Shown: positions 58,511-64,000 of the stretch, in pieces | Layout: each line of letters opens with the position of its first letter | How positions within the stretch are numbered: the stretch's first letter is position 1 | Assembly: GCA_019843655.1 (NCBI GenBank) | Contig: JACDQD010000104.1 | Span: 5,580,001 to 5,644,000, forward strand | Source of the DNA: Lethocerus indicus | Lineage: Eukaryota; Arthropoda; Insecta; Hemiptera; Belostomatidae | Direction of reading: 5' to 3' | Length of the DNA stretch: 64,000 bases | Position numbers and translations under genes: made by a program | The notes under the pieces: generated by a model | What the model was told of the DNA's origin: nothing | Database searches by the model: none | What the model saw: the letters and a program-made list of their open reading frames with translations, nothing else

Positions 58511-60815
58511 ACTGTTGTATATACACGAGGCGTTTTGTAGGTGTTTCACCGTTCAACAAATTTATAATAATAACAGAAAATACTGAGTGGGGCGGACTGA
58601 GTAATTCTGTTTATCCCGATCCTCGAAAGATCTTAGACTGGGGCCGGGTGTATTTGATGCCGGCTACGGGCCGTCATGTGTTGTTTGCATAATGTGCGTT
58701 TGACGCCCTAACGGGGCGTATCCCGAATGTGTAAATGAGCCAAACTGACTAATGCCGGAGAGTTAACACCTTCGCTCGAGCCCAAAACGACGCACCCAAA
58801 ATAAGGGATGGTTGCGAAGGCCAACAGGAATCGATTACAGGAAAATGGCACTTGGAGAATAGAATAAGAACTTGACTTCTTGAATAACACATCAATAATG
58901 ATAAATATGCGCTTCAGATCTTTAATTTCTAACTTTATTGGTTAACTCTTCGCTTTTTAAATTCTTTTGTCTCATCGATATTCGAACATTTTCACCCAGT
59001 TAAGCTAAATATCGGAATATTTCCTGATTATCATTCAGATAATCGGCTTAGATCCCTTATTGCTCGTGTACAGGGAGGAATTACGTTTTATATTTCTAAA
59101 TATTAGAGCCATAAACACTGTTTTTCAATAATGACAAATAAAGTATACGCTTCAATGCATATAGGCATCTCTTTTCGGTACAGAAAATATTTTAAGGGAT
59201 GAAATTTATATGGTTTTAAAAATATTATTTGCAAAAATAAAGATTTTTAGTTTGTGTTAAAATTGACGAATCAATATTATTGATGATTCATTATAGTGAT
59301 GATTCACTGGGACTGTTACATTACAATGGGATAGCCAAATGTTTGTTATAACTATGGCATAATATAATATTGAGCCATAATGGAATTTAAATTAACTCTT
59401 GGAAATAACTCTTTTGTTCCGGCATTATTTATGTGGCCTCTTACAAGTGGGCCGAAGCCGGTTATCTATTGTCTTGTTCAAGCCGCGGGTTGTTGGAGGC
59501 GGACCGAGAAGTTTTCCAATAAAAGTTTACCGGGAAGAGGATGGAAATCCGGAAAATTGGTAGGAAACCCGTAAGGTTTTCGGGTCGCCGCGATTTTAAT
59601 TACGACTTGGCCGACCCTTATCGATATGGCCTTTTGTTTTGACCCGGTTTTATCACGCCGTTATCATTTTCCAAGGATATAAACCGACCCGGTCGAGTTT
59701 TAATTGAGTTGCGCTAACCCGCCGTACGGCCCATTCACGACAGATTCCACGTCCCCACGCGCTGGATTCGAACGGTGAACATCGATTCAAATTCAATTAC
59801 AGTTATTTGATAATAAATAAACTCCGAGAAGAAAAGCACCAACGCCGACACTGAAAACATTCGTTATGGTTATTGAAAAATTAAACGATTAACACGTTCA
59901 CTTTGACAGTAATGGCGAAATTCCGTGACCCTATTGGACGGTAAACAAAACACGTTTCTGTGATAGCTTATCGAACGGGCTCCAATCTATCAACTTCCAT
60001 AAAAGCCGTGAATAGGGTTTTAAAAGTCGTTAACATTTCCCAAGGCAATTTAACAAAACCGGTTAATTAAATCGGTACAAAATAAAAATCATACAAGAAA
60101 TTAATATAATAGTTTATTATATTATATTACGTTAATTTCTATACATATCTTTTCTAAATGACGTTTAGGTGTGCTTCTAAGATTCATAAAAAAGTATATT
60201 AATCAAATTTATAATTTAATCTTCACGGCGCTTAATACTGAACCGTGGATGCAGGGCGATTGTGCGGGCGTAGTATCAGCGCCGTGTTGTTTTCACAATA
60301 TTATTATTTAGTGCATTGTACCAAACCGAACTTTATAACATATTAGCTTTAATTACAATCGGTATGAATAATGGGAGAATTTTAATTTTGAAGTTCTATA
60401 ATGAATAATACATCCGAAATAATAATTTACAATATTACGTTATTCCCAAGTAAAGTTGGTATGAGCAGTGACAATTTAATTCGAAAACTTTTTTCACATT
60501 TCGCTCCCGAAATTTGTTTTTCGCTCTCCATTCATACGCGGCCCTCAATTTCGGGGCCGTAACGCCCTAAAGGCCGTATAACTGTAATTTTTACGGCCCG
60601 ATCTCTCGCAAAGCATAAACGGCTTTTAAGACGTCGGCCTCTTTTAGTGCCGATAGTTCGGAGTCGTAAAAGTTCCGATGGCAATAGCCCCGTTTTGGGG
60701 AAGGGGGGTGGAAAATCAGCAATAGCGTTTTCACAGTTTACGGGGCATTGCTCATGATATACAGTTTGGGGGGCTCCCTCTGGGTTATATAACTGCTGGC
60801 TATTTCTTCCATTGC

Positions 60816-60858
<43 letters not shown>

Positions 60859-62704
60859 CCCCGGATAGTTCTCTCAGTGCTATCAAATACAAATATCAAT
60901 GCCGCCCTCTGTTCGCCCTAATAACGCGTTCCGACCGACGTATAAAACGCCACGGAGAAATATCTCGGTCTTTTTGGTCAATTTCAGAAATGACGCTGGG
61001 GCGGAAAGAAATACTCTACTGAAATTTATGACAAACGTGTAGTTACGTTGTTCTGACGACGGGGAATTAAGAAACAGTTCCTTCCTCCTATTCTTGATGG
61101 TATTCATAGGACAGTCTGTCTACTGGACCCAGAACTTAGGTCTGTTTCGGAACTTTGCTAGTGATTCTCCATCAGAAAACATTAAACCCTCGTTTCGGAG
61201 TAAATGCATCATCAGGTAAAAACTCTCTATTTTTTAACCTTTACATTAAAATTAATTCAGCCTCAAACATACCAAAAGAGAGGGAAAATACGATGTGCGT
61301 TGGAATAATACTGCCTGTATTAATAGTATTATATTAATTACGTCTAAATGAGTAACAACAACCGGGTAAATGTACTCGACTCCAACGCTTGACGCCCACC
61401 ATCACCACCTTTTCCGCTGAGCCAGCTCTCATTGCATCTCGTTATATTTATTGTAGCGTAATAAAATTCTCAGGAATCTTGCCACTCGGTGAGAAAGCAG
61501 ATTTGCTTCCTCAAATCGAGTATGTCGGACACTTCCGGAAACCAAAACCTTCGCGTCAATAGATCGCACAATCGTGTCGGGTTTACGAGTCCGCGTTTTA
61601 CATCCGTTTTTAGATCATAGAAATTGCAAAATTAAATATTGAAGAAAATGTCTGTCTCTCCGGCATTGTTGGCTCGGTTCGGTCGTAGTTGAATATTGTA
61701 ACATTTAAAAAAATTCAGATTCCCGAATTGTCGGCCATAAGCAAGTATCAAGAAAAATTAACTTGTTTTCAGGCTGAGAGATATTATTGTGTACTTTGTA
61801 AATAATATAATTTGTTGAAATGTCGTACGTTATATAGCTCATGAAGGGGCTTAAGTGTCAATATAACGTGTGTATGTGTGTGTATAGAGGATTGAATCGA
61901 TAAGGTGTATTTATGGAGGTGTCGTGGGTGGGTGGGGGGGGGGGGCTGGGGGGGGGTAGGCCGCCCCGGGTGGTAGTGAGCAAGTAATAAAAGAAGTCAT
62001 ATAAAAGCTGAGTTTCCACTATTCGGATTGAGGGCTGTGCCGGGCCAGCTTGGGGAAGGTTTGAATTGGGGGCATTTGTTATCAGGGCCTTGGTGTGGGC
62101 GGGTGTTCCCGGCAATCCTGGCATCGTGCCCCGCGTTTTACCACCGACCATATCACCTCGCCCCTAACGCCCAACTCAACCCAACTGAATACCATCCAAC
62201 TTCCTTTCGGCGGTCGCCCCAGCCGTCCTCCACTGTCTTACCGGCCCTCCATACCTCGTTTCAAATTTCTCCCGCCTCAATTCTCGAAAAAATACAGTAT
62301 TGAAATCAAGAACTTCAGGATGCCGTACAATGGCATCAAGTATTAAGAAAAATCTCTTCGAGACTTCGAGGCGCACCAGAAATTTTCTTCGAACCCGACA
62401 TAGGTATTACATTACGAACTCTTATTCGATTCACGGACGAAGCGTTGAATATTCAGGAATAGAATTTATTTATGGGACGAGACTTTGAAATGTTTCACGG
62501 CTATATCACCCTTCGTCCGACTCAACTTCCTCCGCGCACTTCCAACTATCTTCCCAGCCCCGCTACACACCACTACGACTCTCTTTTGTCTCAATGGTCG
62601 GAGAAACGAATATTTGAATCATCTAATTCCCCGTTCTCAGCGCAATAATCACACGAGGCCCGTAGACTTTGAGACGCCCCCGAACTTTTCATCGAACTTG
62701 ATTT
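58511..62704. other. Non-coding stretch
   Basis: No gene was recognised. It has a CT microsatellite at 60819-60855 and a G-rich patch at 61925-61970. Confidence 0.4.
60819..60855. repeat. (CT)n microsatellite
   Basis: An uninterrupted CT run of 37 bp. Confidence 0.97.
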
Positions 62705-63034
62705 TTTTTTTAAACCTTTTTTATTTTTGTACAATCTAATACGTATAGTTATGGGTACAACTGTTGAGTGTTTTCTTTTCACGTGAATGTCTCGATAAAA
62801 GAGACCACCCAATGATGGCACTTTTTCCACATTTCCACAGTTTACGGCTTCGGGCTAAGAAGATCTCTGGGCCAGTGGCGTTTGACCGATGCGGGGGAGA
62901 CAATGGATGGGAAACAGAGGAAAGGGACTGAACGAGTGGATTTGGATGTGGAGAGAGGCGGGAATGGAATTTAAGGAAGCGTGATTTTGCGACTGCGTCG
63001 ACTGTCGGTATGTTGAGGTCATTACGGATTGTTC
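62705..63034 (-). mobile_element. 5'-truncated jockey-like LINE, 3' end
   Basis: The minus strand encodes NDLNIPTVDAVAKSRFLKFH and HPNPLVQSLSS, collinear with the copy at 33997. It is followed by the 3' UTR with CCATCATTGGGTGGTC and an A-rich tail at 62705-62730. CGAACTTGATTT occurs at both edges (62693-62704 and 63035-63046), a 12-bp target-site duplication. The frame shifts before the RRLKRHWPRD-type ending. Confidence 0.85.
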
Positions 63035-63046
63035 CGAACTTGATTT

Positions 63047-64000
63047 AGTTATTAGAATAGGAGTCGGATCATATACAATTCGTGGACAGCGTTGAATAGT
63101 TTTATCTCGCCGACCACAGTGGAATATTCCCCAGACAATATTCAAGAGAAAAGTGCACGGAGAAATATATTTTTAATTTATTTATTACCCCCAATAAATC
63201 TCTGATCTAGCACTTAGAAGATATAGAAATTATTTCGGAAGTATATGTATATCAATAGTTTTTTAATTACTTAAAGATAATAATACTTTTATTCATTATA
63301 ATAAAGACTAAGTTATTTTCTATTTAACTGAGTCTCTCCGGGTATTTTTCCGTTCGTCGTCTCACTATTTTCCCGAAATGTATTTATGAGAATGAAACTC
63401 TCCGATAGGGGGGGAGGTTATTGGGGCGTCCTTGTTTCCAATCCGGAGACCCGGAATCCTGGAGTCGAAGCCACAATAAAGTTCATAAAATATCCTCTGG
63501 ACGTCCTCCCCCCCTCCTCCTTCCTCCCACCGCAAGGCCGTGCCGGGGACTGGGCCCGCTCCCCGGGGAGAATCCCGCTATACCGAAAGAAAAAAAGAAG
63601 CAGGGGACCGGCAAATAGAGAGGGGGAGTAAAAGAGAATGAAGGTACTATCCCGGCTAATGCTCCCATTTGGAAGGAGTCACTGTTTGGAACGGTAACCG
63701 GTTTAATAGGACCCGAGGAAAATCTAATCAGGACGGGGTTAGTGACAGTGTTATGATAGTTTTATGTTATACACTGTTATAATTTCTTTTGTCGCTTAAA
63801 CTACCTTTCATTTTACATCATATCGGCTGCAGAATATTTCTACTTTATTTTATTTTTTTTAGTTACCGATGGATGAAAGTTTTATTCTTCGAAGACAACA
63901 TAGCCGTTAAAATAAAGAAAATCCTCACTAATATTCCTATAACTATGCTCCTATGATTTTCTATTCATGCCTTGCAGTATATTCTGATTTCTATTAAAAC
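63047..64000. other. Non-coding stretch
   Basis: No supported gene. A moderately GC-rich patch lies at 63410-63660. Confidence 0.4.

Overview
The window looks like a piece of an insect (at least arthropod) nuclear genome. It is AT-rich and mostly non-coding, with spliced genes, GC-rich exons, (TA)n microsatellites, 5'-truncated jockey-like LINE copies, Penelope-like retroelements carrying hammerhead ribozymes, and two ecdysteroid-kinase-like (EcKL/CHK) genes, a family typically expanded in insects. The species cannot be named from the sequence.

Host genes. Two minus-strand exons of a stargazin/TARP-type gene (exon at 49126-49250, terminal exon at 3850-3004) splice in frame across a 45-kb intron, so most of the window is one intron. 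Nested inside it are an unrecognised large, disordered, acidic/Ser-rich protein on the plus strand (10088-12873, with one apparent frameshift), EcKL gene 1 on the plus strand (32107-33746, 409 aa, one intron), and EcKL gene 2 on the minus strand (43018-41033, 417 aa, one intron). A small ORF with a possible mitochondrial presequence (37588-37896) is a weak extra candidate.

Mobile DNA. The centre (13432-30104) is a 16.7-kb composite built around a Penelope-like element (PLE). From left to right it holds an inverted PLE 3' end with a hammerhead ribozyme, 9.2 kb of a 77-bp GC-rich satellite, a spacer with a degenerate 18S rRNA segment, 4.4 kb of a 173-bp satellite, a short array of the 77-bp satellite in the opposite orientation, a TATA box, a decayed RT plus GIY-YIG endonuclease, and the PLE 3' end with its own hammerhead. 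The whole block is bracketed by a perfect 15-bp direct repeat, which suggests that it inserted as one unit. Smaller members of the same ribozyme family lie at 1-304, 4059-4112, 42091-42402 (inside the EcKL2 intron, with a 12-bp target duplication), 53934-54192 and 58311-58510. Other repeats are five LINE 3' ends (two with clear target duplications), a TIR-bounded element at 5325-6872, a 354-bp tandem duplication at 45225-45931, and several microsatellites.

Caveat. Both the large nested gene and the TARP tail lack one base in a homopolymer, and the arrays show many small indels, so some breaks may be long-read assembly errors. The rest of the window shows no gene I can support.
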